From Novosphingobium clariflavum (GTDB lineage: Bacteria > Pseudomonadota > Alphaproteobacteria > Sphingomonadales > Sphingomonadaceae), in contig NZ_JAPCWC010000030.1 in the NCBI RefSeq assembly GCF_026420865.1, forward strand, positions 1 to 38,209: a stretch of 38,209 bases of DNA, given 5' to 3'. The notes below the pieces were generated by a model. That model made no database searches. It was not told the origin of the DNA and worked only from the letters and a program-made list of their open reading frames with translations. Of this stretch, positions 6,831-15,820 are shown in pieces. A program made the position numbers and the translations under genes. Every line of letters begins with the position of its first letter. The stretch's first letter is position 1.

Positions 6831-9398
6831 ATGGCCGCTAAGACAGGCTTCATCGCGCGTCTGCTCGGTGACACACGCGGCCCCGATCAGGGTACGCCCT
6901 CGCACGGCGCGCCCATGCTCTCGCAATGGCTGCCCTATCGCAGCTTCGACGCGCGCAACGATCTGTTCTACCAGACCGACAGCCTTGCGTTCGCGCTCGA
7001 GCTGGCGCCGCTCATGGGGGCCGATGAGCGCACCGGCGAGATCCTCGCGCAGATGCTCTCCGAGAGCGTGCCGCCTAGCGCGCGCGTCCAGCTTCTCTCG
7101 TTCCAGAGCCCGCGCGTGGGCGCGCTGATCGCGCAATATGCGCTGCCACGCTTCAAGGCCGGCGGCGTGCATCGCAAGATCGCGGAGCGGCGATCGGCGT
7201 TCCTGCGGCACGGGGCATGGGTCTCGATGTCGAAGGACGGGCCTTTCCATGTCCGCAATCATCGCATCTTTCTGTCGGTGTCGATCGCTGCGTCGAAAGC
7301 GACACCGGAAGAACTGATTGGCGTGCGCGACAGTATCGTCTCGACCCTGGCGTCGATCGACATGCCGGCCACGCGAATGAAGCCGGTCGATCTCATTGCG
7401 CTGATCGATGACATTACCGCGCCCGCGTTCGACGTGTCGGACCAGGTATCGGAATATTCCGACCTCGATCCGATAGCCGACCAGTGCGTGCGCCGAGACG
7501 TCCAGACCGTCGTCCAGGCCGATCGCCTGCTCGTTTCGGTCGAGCCGCTGCGCGCCGTGACCAGTCTTTCGGGTGAGACCCAGTATGAGGAGATCCGACC
7601 CGACACGTTCGACTATCGCTTCTTCTCGGTTCGCAATCTTCCCAACCGCTGGGCACCGTGGGACGTGCAGAAGCTGATCGGTGACATGTTCTCCGACAAG
7701 CTGCGCCCTGGGTGTCCGACGCTGACTTCGCTGTGCCTGTGCTATCAGGACGAGCAGGCCGCCTCGTCCAAGGCGGGCTACAAGTTCATGCGCACGTCGA
7801 GCCTTGCGGATTCGAAGTCGGCGCGCCTGCTGCCGCAGCTCAAGGACCAGAGCCGCGAATGGGAGCATGTCACCCAGGAACTGCGCCTCGGCAAGAAGCT
7901 GGTGCAGGCCTATTATGCGGTCGGCATCATCAGCCCCAAGGGGATGGGCGATGCCAACGAGCGCACCGTCAAATCGATGTACAAGGCCGCTGGCTGGGAC
8001 CTGCTCGACGAACGCTTTCTCCAGATCATGGCATTCATGTCGTGCCTGCCGATGACGCTGGGCAACGGCCTCGACAGCGATCTCAAGCGCATGAAGCGGT
8101 TGCGCACGATGCTCACCAGTACCGCGGCGAACATGCTGCCGATCCAGGGCGAGTTTCTGGGCGGGGGCTTGCCGCACCTCATGTTCATCGGACGGCGCGG
8201 CCAGCCCTTCTTCTGGTCGCCCTTCGAGAACAAGGCGGGCAACCACAATGTCGCGGTGTTCGGCAAGTCCGGGTCGGGCAAGTCGGTCGCGCTTCAGGAA
8301 TTGTGCGCGGCGTTCGCCGGGGTCGGTGCCAAGATCATCGTGATCGACGATGGCCGCTCGTTCGAACATATGTCCAAGAGCCTGGGCGGCAATTTCGTCG
8401 AGTTTCGCCTGCGCGACGGCTTCAGCCTCAATCCCTTCTCGATGATCGACGAGGCGCTGGTCGCGCAGGATGAGGATTATCTCATCGACGCGCTCGCGAT
8501 GCTCAAGTCGATCGTCGGTCAGATGGGTCGCCACATCGACAAGCTCAACGATACCGAGCGCGGCCTTATCGATCGCGCGGTCAATCAGGTCTGGGAAGCG
8601 AAAGGGCGGGGGGGCAGCGTCGACGATGTGGTCGAGGCGCTGCGCACTGACGGATCGCCGCAGGGCCAGGATCTGGCGATCGCGATGTTCCCGTTCTCGA
8701 GTGCGGGCACCTATGGCAGCTTCTTTACCGGCGAGGCGTCGGTGGACATGTCGAACGCGCTCACCGTCTTCGAACTGTCGGACCTCTCGAGCCGCGAGGA
8801 ACTGCGCTCGGTCGTGCTGACCGCGATCATGTTCATGTCCTCGCAGACGATGCGCCGGATGGATCGCCAGATCCCCAAGGCGCTGCTGATCGACGAGGCG
8901 TGGCAGATGCTGCGCGGCGGATCGATGGCCGATTTCGTCGAAACCTACAGCCGGACCTGCCGGAAATATGGCGCGTCCCTCATCACCGCGACGCAGAGCC
9001 TGAACGATTATTACAAGTCGGAAGGGAGCCTTGCCGCGCTCGAGAATTCCGACTGGTCGGTCATCCTCATGCAGAAGCCCGACACGATTTCGGACTTCCA
9101 GAAGCATGGCCGGTTCGACATGGACCCCTACACCGAAAGCCTGCTGCGCTCGCTCAAGCGCAACGGCGCGGAATATTCCGACATCATGATCAAGGGGCCG
9201 GATTCGATGGCGGTCGGTCGCCTCGTGCTCGATAAATATTCCGCGACGCTTTACTCTTCCAGCCCCCAGACCTTTGCCGACATCGAGCATCTGATCGAGC
9301 AGGGATGCTCGATGGACGAGGCGATCGAGCGGGTCGCCTATCCCGAGGAATATATCGGCAAACCGATCGGTACGCCTCTCATGGAGGCGGCGGAATGA
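6831..9398 (+). CDS. traC: Type IV secretion ATPase TraC (VirB4 family)
   Basis: The product is 855 residues, the usual TraC size. The N-terminal TraC/VirB4 domain has SQWLPYRSFDARNDLFYQTDS. The C-terminal ATPase domain carries Walker A GKSGSGKS at about residues 478-485 and Walker B ALLIDEAW around 684-690, followed by the conserved ITATQSLNDYY. TraC powers pilus assembly at the cytoplasmic face of the inner membrane. GGAGG upstream of ATG 6831 supports the start. Its stop overlaps the next start by ATGA. A 1149-codon antisense open frame over this gene is a GC-driven shadow. Confidence 0.97.
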   Translation: MAAKTGFIARLLGDTRGPDQGTPSHGAPMLSQWLPYRSFDARNDLFYQTDSLAFALELAPLMGADERTGEILAQMLSESVPPSARVQLLSFQSPRVGALIAQYALPRFKAGGVHRKIAERRSAFLRHGAWVSMSKDGPFHVRNHRIFLSVSIAASKATPEELIGVRDSIVSTLASIDMPATRMKPVDLIALIDDITAPAFDVSDQVSEYSDLDPIADQCVRRDVQTVVQADRLLVSVEPLRAVTSLSGETQYEEIRPDTFDYRFFSVRNLPNRWAPWDVQKLIGDMFSDKLRPGCPTLTSLCLCYQDEQAASSKAGYKFMRTSSLADSKSARLLPQLKDQSREWEHVTQELRLGKKLVQAYYAVGIISPKGMGDANERTVKSMYKAAGWDLLDERFLQIMAFMSCLPMTLGNGLDSDLKRMKRLRTMLTSTAANMLPIQGEFLGGGLPHLMFIGRRGQPFFWSPFENKAGNHNVAVFGKSGSGKSVALQELCAAFAGVGAKIIVIDDGRSFEHMSKSLGGNFVEFRLRDGFSLNPFSMIDEALVAQDEDYLIDALAMLKSIVGQMGRHIDKLNDTERGLIDRAVNQVWEAKGRGGSVDDVVEALRTDGSPQGQDLAIAMFPFSSAGTYGSFFTGEASVDMSNALTVFELSDLSSREELRSVVLTAIMFMSSQTMRRMDRQIPKALLIDEAWQMLRGGSMADFVETYSRTCRKYGASLITATQSLNDYYKSEGSLAALENSDWSVILMQKPDTISDFQKHGRFDMDPYTESLLRSLKRNGAEYSDIMIKGPDSMAVGRLVLDKYSATLYSSSPQTFADIEHLIEQGCSMDEAIERVAYPEEYIGKPIGTPLMEAAE

Positions 9399-9772
9399 AC
9401 GCGCTCACGCCTTTCGACACCGACTGGAAGACGCCGACGCCCTTTTCCTGGAAGCGCGCGTTCGCCCGTGCGTTCGCGGACATGTGCTATGTGCTGCTGC
9501 GCACGTCGGGCTGGATGGCGATGACGCTGCTTGCGACCTTCGGGGTCGCGATCCTCTTCTTCATGATGCTCGGCGACTTCACCGCGATCGGCTTCTTCTC
9601 GCAGGTCGCCAATCTCGGCACGCACTTCGTCGCGGCCGACAGCGCGCGCCGTGCGGTGTTCGGCGACCAGCTTTTCTTCACCTTCATCGTCGCCTTCGGC
9701 GTGGTTGCGCTGCTGCGCGGCAAGCTGCTGCTCGCGATCGTCACTTCCACGAAAGGCACCCGGCATGGTTGA
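9395..9772 (+). CDS. Small two-span membrane protein inserted between traC and trbI
   Basis: The product is 125 residues with no recognised family. Two strongly hydrophobic spans lie at about residues 38-62 (GWMAMTLLATFGVAILFFMML) and 90-112 (FFTFIVAFGVVALLRGKLLLAIV). The start overlaps traC by ATGA and the end overlaps trbI by 8 nt, so it is an integral part of the operon. F has no obvious counterpart at this place. A role in pilus assembly at the inner membrane is inferred from context only. Confidence 0.75.
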   Translation: MNALTPFDTDWKTPTPFSWKRAFARAFADMCYVLLRTSGWMAMTLLATFGVAILFFMMLGDFTAIGFFSQVANLGTHFVAADSARRAVFGDQLFFTFIVAFGVVALLRGKLLLAIVTSTKGTRHG

Positions 9773-10451
9773 CGTCCTCGATCGGTCCACAGCGGCCCCC
9801 GCATCCGGCGAACCCGCTCCTGTCCCTTTGACGATCCATCCCGAGGCCACGCCCGCCTCGCCGGCGCGCGGCACGGGTGCGAAGGCCGTGCGCCGCAAGC
9901 CCGAGGGTCTGCCCAGGATCGCCTATGTCGCAGCCGCGCTTATCGTGGCGGTGCTGCTTTGGGGCGCATGGGTGACCAAGCATCTGCTCACGCCCCCTGC
10001 CACCGTGCCGATGGCAAGCGTCCGGCTCGAGGGGATCGTGTCGGAATATGTGCAGGCCCAGAGCCACAGCAACAGCCCGCCCGAGCAGGTTGCGGCCCAG
10101 ACGCGGGCATTCATGGGTACGCTCGACGAGGAGCTGCGCAAGGTCGGCGCGGGCGGCACCACCGTCCTTGTGGGCGAAGCGGTCCTCTCCAAGAATGTCC
10201 CGGATATCACCGATCAGATCCGCAAGGCGGTTTTCGCGCGCGTGCCTCTCCCTGCGGCCGCGCCGGCTCCCGCCTCCGGTCCCGCGGTCGGCGCGATGCT
10301 TCCATCAGCCTCCGGAAGTGTCGCGCCGTCCGCGCAGGTTCAGGCTGCACCAGCGCCCCAGGGTTCGCCGTTCGGCCCGGCACCGGTCTCGCCTGTCGAA
10401 GCGACGGTCGCACCGCCCGCGCAGGGAGGCCTCAATGGCGGCGGCTACTGA
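9765..10451 (+). CDS. trbI: F-type conjugation protein TrbI
   Basis: The product is 228 residues, longer than F TrbI (about 128). Residues 1-50 are Pro/Ala-rich, and a membrane anchor follows at 51-70 (IAYVAAALIVAVLLWGAWV). The TrbI-type core ends with AVLSKNVPDITDQIRKAVFAR, which matches the family's V-x-x-G-x-PDIT pattern. The tail is disordered and Pro/Ala-rich. TrbI is linked to pilus extension and retraction in F. It starts inside the preceding gene (8-nt overlap) and its end overlaps the peptidase gene by 17 nt. Confidence 0.82.
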   Translation: MVDVLDRSTAAPASGEPAPVPLTIHPEATPASPARGTGAKAVRRKPEGLPRIAYVAAALIVAVLLWGAWVTKHLLTPPATVPMASVRLEGIVSEYVQAQSHSNSPPEQVAAQTRAFMGTLDEELRKVGAGGTTVLVGEAVLSKNVPDITDQIRKAVFARVPLPAAAPAPASGPAVGAMLPSASGSVAPSAQVQAAPAPQGSPFGPAPVSPVEATVAPPAQGGLNGGGY

Positions 10452-11022
10452 CAGGCTCGCGCCTGCGGGCGCGGTGAGCGGTGCGGCAGGGGCGGGCGAT
10501 CCGCTCGCCCGCAAGGCCCTCATCGCGCGGCGCGTGCGCCAGTGGAGCGCTGTGGCGCTGCTGGCAAGCGCATGGGCGGGGTATAATGCGCTCGGTGCCT
10601 GGCAGCAAAGCCACGCCTTCATGATTAACGCCTCGGAGAGCCTGCCCAACTGGGCCTTCTTCGTCGCGCGCGGCAAGACGCCGGCCAAAGGCGACTATGT
10701 GTTCTTCGTGCCGCCCGACAACGCTCTTGTGCGTCGTCATTTCGGACCGGAAACAGGGCCGTTCGGCAAGCGGGTGATCGGGATGGCGGGTTCGCTGGTC
10801 GAGCATCGCGGCGCGTATGTCTATGTCGACGGCGTCCGCGTCGCGCACATGAAGCCGCTGACGCGCACCGGGGAACCCCTGACACCGGGGCCTGTCGGGC
10901 GCGTTCCTGAGGGCTGCTACTATGTCGGCACGCCCCATCCCGACGGGTTCGACAGCCGCTATGCCGAGATCGGCTTTGCCTGCGCAAAGCAGCTGGTCGG
11001 AACCGGGACGCCGATCCTGTGA
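10435..11022 (+). CDS. traF: S26-family signal peptidase, TraF(RP4)/TrhP type
   Basis: The product is 195 residues. After one membrane span (about 37-56), the segment NASESLPNWAF contains the probable catalytic Ser69 before LP. FGKRVIGMAG contains the probable general-base Lys112, matching the Ser/Lys pair of S26 peptidases. GCYYVGTPHPDGFDSRY near the end is the family's conserved third box. RP4 TraF matures and circularises its pilin, and IncH plasmids have a homologue; the same job on the pilin at 1830 is inferred. GGGAGG precedes the ATG at 10435. It is not the same family as the TraF encoded at 16232. Confidence 0.88.
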   Translation: MAAATDRLAPAGAVSGAAGAGDPLARKALIARRVRQWSAVALLASAWAGYNALGAWQQSHAFMINASESLPNWAFFVARGKTPAKGDYVFFVPPDNALVRRHFGPETGPFGKRVIGMAGSLVEHRGAYVYVDGVRVAHMKPLTRTGEPLTPGPVGRVPEGCYYVGTPHPDGFDSRYAEIGFACAKQLVGTGTPIL

Positions 11023-11678
11023 TCCGCCGGGTCGCCCTTGCCGGTGGCTTCCTCGCCATCGCACTGGTCGCCAGCTCTGCCTGGCCTGTCGTCGGGGGCG
11101 CATTGGCCCATGACCATGGGGTGATGGGACAGACCTGGGGGATCGTCGAACCCGATCTTCTCGACACGATCGACCGGCGTCTCAAGACCATGCAGGCCGA
11201 TGGCAGCATCGAGCGCATGAATGCGGCGCTGCGCGTCAAGGCGCAGGAGCGGGTGCGCAATCCGTTGCCGGTTGCAGGGATCGGTGCGGTACGCGAGGGG
11301 CGCAGCTGGACCTTCGATCCCTCGATCGTGCTCGACCAGGACGTGCGCGATCAGAAGGGTCGGCTCGTCGCGCAGGCGGGGCAGCGGGTCAATCCGCTCT
11401 CGTTCGTGGCGATGAAGACCGACCTTGTGTTCATCGACGGGCGCGATGACGCACAGGTGGACTGGGCGATGAAGCGCTGGAGCGCGCAGAACGCCAAGAT
11501 CATCTTCGTCGCCGGGTCTCCCTTCGATCGCATGGGCGAGAAGAAGCGCCGCTTTTTCTTCGACCAGCAGGGCAAGCTCACCAGCCATTTCGGGATCGCG
11601 CATGTTCCCGCTGTCGTAGCGCCCCAGGGGGAAGTGCTCAGGATCAGCGAGATCGAGATGCCGGGAGCGGGCGCATGA
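11019..11678 (+). CDS. traW: Conjugative pilus assembly protein TraW
   Basis: The product is 219 residues. It has a signal peptide (LAGGFLAIALVASSAW...GGALA), then GQTWGIVEPDLLDTI and RTWTFDPSI-like and VNPLSF blocks (SWTFDPSIVLDQDV, GQRVNPLSF) typical of TraW. It ends with a region resembling the TrbC thioredoxin-like module (KIIFVAGSP...HFGIAHVPAVV). It is periplasmic and needed for F pilus assembly with TraU and TrbC. The GTG start at 11019 overlaps the previous stop by GTGA. Confidence 0.92.
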   Translation: MIRRVALAGGFLAIALVASSAWPVVGGALAHDHGVMGQTWGIVEPDLLDTIDRRLKTMQADGSIERMNAALRVKAQERVRNPLPVAGIGAVREGRSWTFDPSIVLDQDVRDQKGRLVAQAGQRVNPLSFVAMKTDLVFIDGRDDAQVDWAMKRWSAQNAKIIFVAGSPFDRMGEKKRRFFFDQQGKLTSHFGIAHVPAVVAPQGEVLRISEIEMPGAGA

Positions 11679-11962
11679 TGTGGCTCGACATGCTCAGGAC
11701 GCCGATGGCCGCGCCCGAAACGCCGGGCCTCAAGGCGATGCGCCTGTCGATCCTGTGGTCCGCGCTTGCACTGGCGCTCGCCGTGCCCGCGATCCGACCG
11801 CTGCACGCTCTGTTCGGACCGGGGGCAGGGGGCATGATCGCGGGACTTGTCCTCGCTCTCGTCATCCTCGTGCCGCTCTACGTCGTGCGCAAGAACCGCG
11901 CCGACAATGCCTATTTCGACGCGAGGGTTCGCAAGAGCGAAGGTGAGGAGCCATTGCCATGA
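11675..11962 (+). CDS. Small two-span membrane protein between traW and traU
   Basis: The product is 95 residues. Two hydrophobic stretches lie at about residues 23-44 (LSILWSALALALAVPAI) and 52-72 (GGMIAGLVLALVILVPLYVV), followed by a charged cytoplasm-like tail. It was not recognised. It overlaps both traW and traU by ATGA, so it is translated as part of the transfer operon. A small inner-membrane assembly partner is an inference. Confidence 0.75.
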   Translation: MMWLDMLRTPMAAPETPGLKAMRLSILWSALALALAVPAIRPLHALFGPGAGGMIAGLVLALVILVPLYVVRKNRADNAYFDARVRKSEGEEPLP

Positions 11963-12972
11963 TGCGGCGTCTTGTGGGCCTTCTGTCGTTCCTGGCCGCG
12001 CTCGCTGCATGGTCCGCGCCCGCCAGTGCGCTGCCTGCCAACTGCACCGGCAAGTTCGTGAACCCTGTGACCGATGTGTGCTGGTCCTGCCTGTTTCCGC
12101 TGTCGATCGGCGGCGCGCATATCTGGCCGGGAAGCCGGCCCGACACGAAGAATCCGTCGTTGCCCGTTTGCGCGTGCGGATCGCCTGTTCCCCGGATCGG
12201 CATATCGATCGGCTTTTGGGAACCGGCCCGGCTCGTCGACGTCACGTCCAAGCCGTGGTGCTTTCCCAACCTTGGCGGGCTGCGGCTCAATCCGGGTCTC
12301 GACATCGGGCAAGGCCAATATACCGGCCCCCGGATCGGTGGCGGCACGACGCAGAACTCGGCCAACTGGCAGGCCCATTATTACGTCTATCCGCTGCTCT
12401 ACTGGATGGAGATCCTCACCGACTTCCTGTGCTTCGAGCAGGCCTCGTTCGACGTCGCCTACATGACCGAGATCGATCCGCTCTGGAACGACGATGTGCT
12501 GACGACGCTCATCAATCCCGAGGTCGCGCTGTTCAACAATCCGATCGCGGTCGCGGCATGCGCGGCCGATTGCGCGGCTGCGACCGCGGCGCTGCCGATC
12601 GACCAGATGTTCTGGTGTTCCGGGTGCAACGGGTCGATGTTCCCGATGAACGGCAACATCGCGGCGCATAATTCGCCGGTGCAGTCCTCGCGCCTCGCGG
12701 CCGAGCGGCTGCTCTTCAAGATGCACCGGCAGGGCCTCGCATGGGGGACGGCAGGGTCCAAGGCGCTCTGCAACAAATACGTCATGCCGATCCTCAAGAA
12801 GTCCCAATACCGCATCCAGATGACGAACCCGACGCCGACCGTGAGCGGCAAGTTCGCCTGCTCGACGATCGGCGCGTCCACGCTGCCGCCAGACGCCGGT
12901 CGCGCCTTCCCGGTGGGGGGCGAGGACTTTGGGTATCTGCTCTGGCGCAAGCGCAATTGTTGCATGTTTTGA
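11959..12972 (+). CDS. traU: Conjugative transfer protein TraU
   Basis: The product is 337 residues, the standard TraU size. A signal peptide ends at PASA near residue 24. The mature protein has the TraU blocks GKFVNPVTDVCWSCLFPLSIGG, PVCACGSPVPRIGISIGFWEP, HYYVYPLLYWMEIL and DQMFWCSGCNGSMFP. It is Cys-rich, consistent with disulfide bonding. TraU acts in the periplasm in DNA transfer and pilus formation. It overlaps the preceding small gene by 4 nt. Confidence 0.96.
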   Translation: MMRRLVGLLSFLAALAAWSAPASALPANCTGKFVNPVTDVCWSCLFPLSIGGAHIWPGSRPDTKNPSLPVCACGSPVPRIGISIGFWEPARLVDVTSKPWCFPNLGGLRLNPGLDIGQGQYTGPRIGGGTTQNSANWQAHYYVYPLLYWMEILTDFLCFEQASFDVAYMTEIDPLWNDDVLTTLINPEVALFNNPIAVAACAADCAAATAALPIDQMFWCSGCNGSMFPMNGNIAAHNSPVQSSRLAAERLLFKMHRQGLAWGTAGSKALCNKYVMPILKKSQYRIQMTNPTPTVSGKFACSTIGASTLPPDAGRAFPVGGEDFGYLLWRKRNCCMF

Positions 12973-12980
12973 GGTTGGCG

Positions 12981-13724
12981 ATGAAGAAGCTCCTTCTATC
13001 GATTGCCGCGATCGCTTCCATCGGCACCGGCGCGGCCGTGCTCGGCCAGAGCGTGGAGGGTCTCGATCTCGATGCAGTCCGTGCGCGCTCGGCCAAGGCG
13101 GACGCCGATGCAGCCGCGCTCGTCGGCGAGGTTCAGCGGCGTGGCGAGGCGTTCCGCCAGGATGCGCAGACCGTGCAGGCGGTCGCGATGGAGAAGATGC
13201 GCACGATCGACAAGACCCGGTTGCCCAAGGGACCGGCAGGCGTCGTCGATTTCGACGAGATGATCCAGACCGCATCGGCCAACCTCAAGGACAATCGCGG
13301 CACCGCGCCCCAGTTCATGGTGTTCGTCTCGACCTCGATGCCGCCCCAGGCCCTGAAGCGCATTATCGCCGAGACCTCGGCGGCGGGCGGCGTGGTCGTG
13401 TTCCGGGGCTTTCCCGGCAACTCAGGCAAGGCCTTCATCGCCGCGCTCGCAAAGGTCGTGGACAAGGAGCAGCAGTTCGCCTCGATCGGCATCGACCCGC
13501 GTCTGTTTCGCGCGTTCGATGTCAGCGCCGTCCCGACCTATGTCGTTGCATCGAGCGATTTTACGCCCTGCGACGGGCTGACCTGCAAGACGACGCCCCC
13601 TCCCTTCGACCGGATGGAGGGCAATGTGACCGTCCGCTATGCGCTGGAGACCTTTGCCGATGCGAACGGTCCGGGGGCGCTGGTTGCAAGGACCGCGCTC
13701 GCCAATCTCGTGCGGACGCCCTGA
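12981..13724 (+). CDS. trbC: F-type conjugation protein TrbC
   Basis: The product is 247 residues. A signal peptide (MKKLLLSIAAIASIGTGAAVLG) precedes a helical region and then the TrbC thioredoxin-like domain with QFMVFVSTSMPPQALKRI, VVVFRGF and FRAFDVSAVPTYVVA. The fold lacks a CXXC at the active-site position; two Cys appear later (TPCDGLTCKT). TrbC works with TraW and TraU in pilus assembly. It lies 8 bp after traU and its stop is 2 bp before traN. Confidence 0.92.
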   Translation: MKKLLLSIAAIASIGTGAAVLGQSVEGLDLDAVRARSAKADADAAALVGEVQRRGEAFRQDAQTVQAVAMEKMRTIDKTRLPKGPAGVVDFDEMIQTASANLKDNRGTAPQFMVFVSTSMPPQALKRIIAETSAAGGVVVFRGFPGNSGKAFIAALAKVVDKEQQFASIGIDPRLFRAFDVSAVPTYVVASSDFTPCDGLTCKTTPPPFDRMEGNVTVRYALETFADANGPGALVARTALANLVRTP

Positions 13725-13726
13725 CG

Positions 13727-15820
13727 ATGGTGGGGAGGGGCATCCTTGCGAGCGCCGTCCTGGCTCTCCTGTCCCTGCCGGGGGCCGCGCTCGCGCAAAC
13801 GAGCGGGCAGGCAAGCCCGAGCGGTGGCTATTACGATCTTCAGGACTATCCCTATTTCAATGAGGCGGCGCAGCCGACACCGTCTGCCCAGGCATCGCCT
13901 GGCCCGTCCGCGACCTCTGTGCCCCAGCCCGCGCCGGCACAGTCTGCCATGTCAGCGCCGTCCCTGACGGTGACACAGGCGCCCAGCGCAACAAGCGCAG
14001 CCGCACGCGTTCAGGCGCAGGCCGCGCAGCAAGTGCCGACCCAGACACCGGGCCAGCCCTATGTCTATCCCAAGGGCGATCTCGCCGCGGCGCGTGAGCA
14101 AGCCAAGGCGCTCGGCAAATCGTCGCGGGCCAGCGCGGCAAGCCTGCCGACCTCGACACCGCTCAGCCAGGTGCCCGGTTACTCGGCCACCGCCAATCCG
14201 GCGCAAGCCTTTGCCGACGATCCCGATGCACTGATCGCGGCGGGCGGATCGGCCGCGGGGCATAACGATGCGTGGCGCATGGTCACCGATCCGGGTCGCC
14301 TCAAGGTGACGCTGGGGGCGGGCGAGGTCGGTCGCGCCCAGGATGTCGAGAAGGACCCCAACAGTTATCTGAGCGGTCAGTCGATGGGGGCTACGGACGG
14401 CAGCTGCAAGCCGCTCCCTCCAGGCGGATCGGCAGGCTATTATGAGGCGACCTGCAACACGGGAACCAAGGTAGAGGAAAGCGAGGCCATCTGCCGCACC
14501 CCACTGGTCATGGATGTGACGCCGGGTTCGACCAAATATATCTATGTTTGCCAGAACTGGAACGGAAGGCCCCCACGTTCTGCGAATAATACCAATCGTC
14601 GCTGCTTCCCTGCGTTCACGCAGCCCGTCGCTAACGGCGTATGCCGGGTGCGCTCGCGCGAAACGGTGCAATATCCCGTCTGCCTCCAGGGGACGTTCGG
14701 CCGATGCTTCGAGCCCGATTTCGCCGATGGCGAGGAGATCACTTACGAGTGCGACAGCCCGGCGGTGGCCCGCTCCTATGTCGTCGAGACGACAGGACAG
14801 GTGGTCAACGAGCGCCGGGACGAGACGATGTGCAACGCGTCGACCGCGGGCAAGACCTGCGAGCTGAAATCGGAAACCTGCGTCGATCCCGATCCCACAA
14901 CGCGCACCGTCAACGGGGTCCAGATTACGCGGGCTTGCTGGAACTGGGAGCGCACCTACAGCTGCGTCGGTACGACCCAGGCCAGCGATTGCGGCGAACT
15001 CGCCGGCAATCCGCAGTGCGTCTATGTCCGGGACGAATGCCTCGACGATCCTCAGGTCGGTCCGTGTCAGGTCACGACGAAGGTCTATAAGTGCCCGATC
15101 CCGACGGCGCCGACGACGCAGCCCAAGCAATATATCTGTGGCGATGATGTCTATTGCCTCGACGGTCAGTGCGAGCCGGTCGAGCGCGAGGCATCGACCG
15201 AGTTCAAGGATGCAGTCGTCGGTCTCCATGCGCTCGGGCAGGCGAAGGAAGAGTTCAATCCCGACACGATGACCTTGTTCTCGGGCAAGCGGCAGACCTG
15301 CCACAAGCCGGTATTCGGTCTCGTCAACTGCTGCGCGGGGAAGGCGTCGGGCCTTATCACGACCGCTGCCGGCGCGGCGGCGATCGCCGGTGGGCCCGCC
15401 GCCATTGCCGCGCTCGCGACCCCGTTCCTCACCATGTTCATGTGCTCGAGCCAGGAGAAGCTGCTCGACGTCCAGGATCGCATGGGGATGTGCCACAACC
15501 TCGGCCAATATTGCAGCAACAAGGTGCTGGGCATCTGCACGTCCAAGACGACCGCCTATTGCTGCTTCGAGAGCAAGCTCTCGCGCATCCTTCAGGAACA
15601 GGGTCGCCCGCAGATCAACAAGCCTTGGGGGAGCGCCAAGAAGGAGACATGCAAGGGCTTCACGCTCGACGAGTTCTCGCGGCTCGACCTTTCGAAGATG
15701 GATTTCACCGAAGTCTATGCCGAGTTCGTGGATGCAGCGAAGCTCCCCGACGAGATCGAAACCTCCAGGCAGATCCAGGAACGGATCAAGGCCTATTACG
15801 ACAGCAAGGCGGGCAAATGA
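13727..15820 (+). CDS. traN: Mating-pair stabilisation protein TraN
   Basis: The product is 697 residues. A signal peptide ends at GAALA. Residues about 45-170 are rich in Ser, Pro, Ala and Gln and probably disordered. From about residue 220 the protein holds some 32 Cys, typical of TraN, with the conserved end CHNLGQYCSNKVLGICTSK and the following CCFESKLSRILQEQGRPQI. TraN is an outer-membrane adhesin that fixes donor and recipient. ATG 13727 is used; the open frame extends further upstream only as a shadow of trbC. It overlaps the next gene by ATGA. Confidence 0.95.
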   Translation: MVGRGILASAVLALLSLPGAALAQTSGQASPSGGYYDLQDYPYFNEAAQPTPSAQASPGPSATSVPQPAPAQSAMSAPSLTVTQAPSATSAAARVQAQAAQQVPTQTPGQPYVYPKGDLAAAREQAKALGKSSRASAASLPTSTPLSQVPGYSATANPAQAFADDPDALIAAGGSAAGHNDAWRMVTDPGRLKVTLGAGEVGRAQDVEKDPNSYLSGQSMGATDGSCKPLPPGGSAGYYEATCNTGTKVEESEAICRTPLVMDVTPGSTKYIYVCQNWNGRPPRSANNTNRRCFPAFTQPVANGVCRVRSRETVQYPVCLQGTFGRCFEPDFADGEEITYECDSPAVARSYVVETTGQVVNERRDETMCNASTAGKTCELKSETCVDPDPTTRTVNGVQITRACWNWERTYSCVGTTQASDCGELAGNPQCVYVRDECLDDPQVGPCQVTTKVYKCPIPTAPTTQPKQYICGDDVYCLDGQCEPVEREASTEFKDAVVGLHALGQAKEEFNPDTMTLFSGKRQTCHKPVFGLVNCCAGKASGLITTAAGAAAIAGGPAAIAALATPFLTMFMCSSQEKLLDVQDRMGMCHNLGQYCSNKVLGICTSKTTAYCCFESKLSRILQEQGRPQINKPWGSAKKETCKGFTLDEFSRLDLSKMDFTEVYAEFVDAAKLPDEIETSRQIQERIKAYYDSKAGK

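Noticed and set aside
5841..9290. 1149-codon open frame on the minus strand across traC and traV
   Set aside because: It is antisense to clearly real traV/traC. Such frames arise from GC-rich third positions, and the product is Arg/His-rich with no domain.
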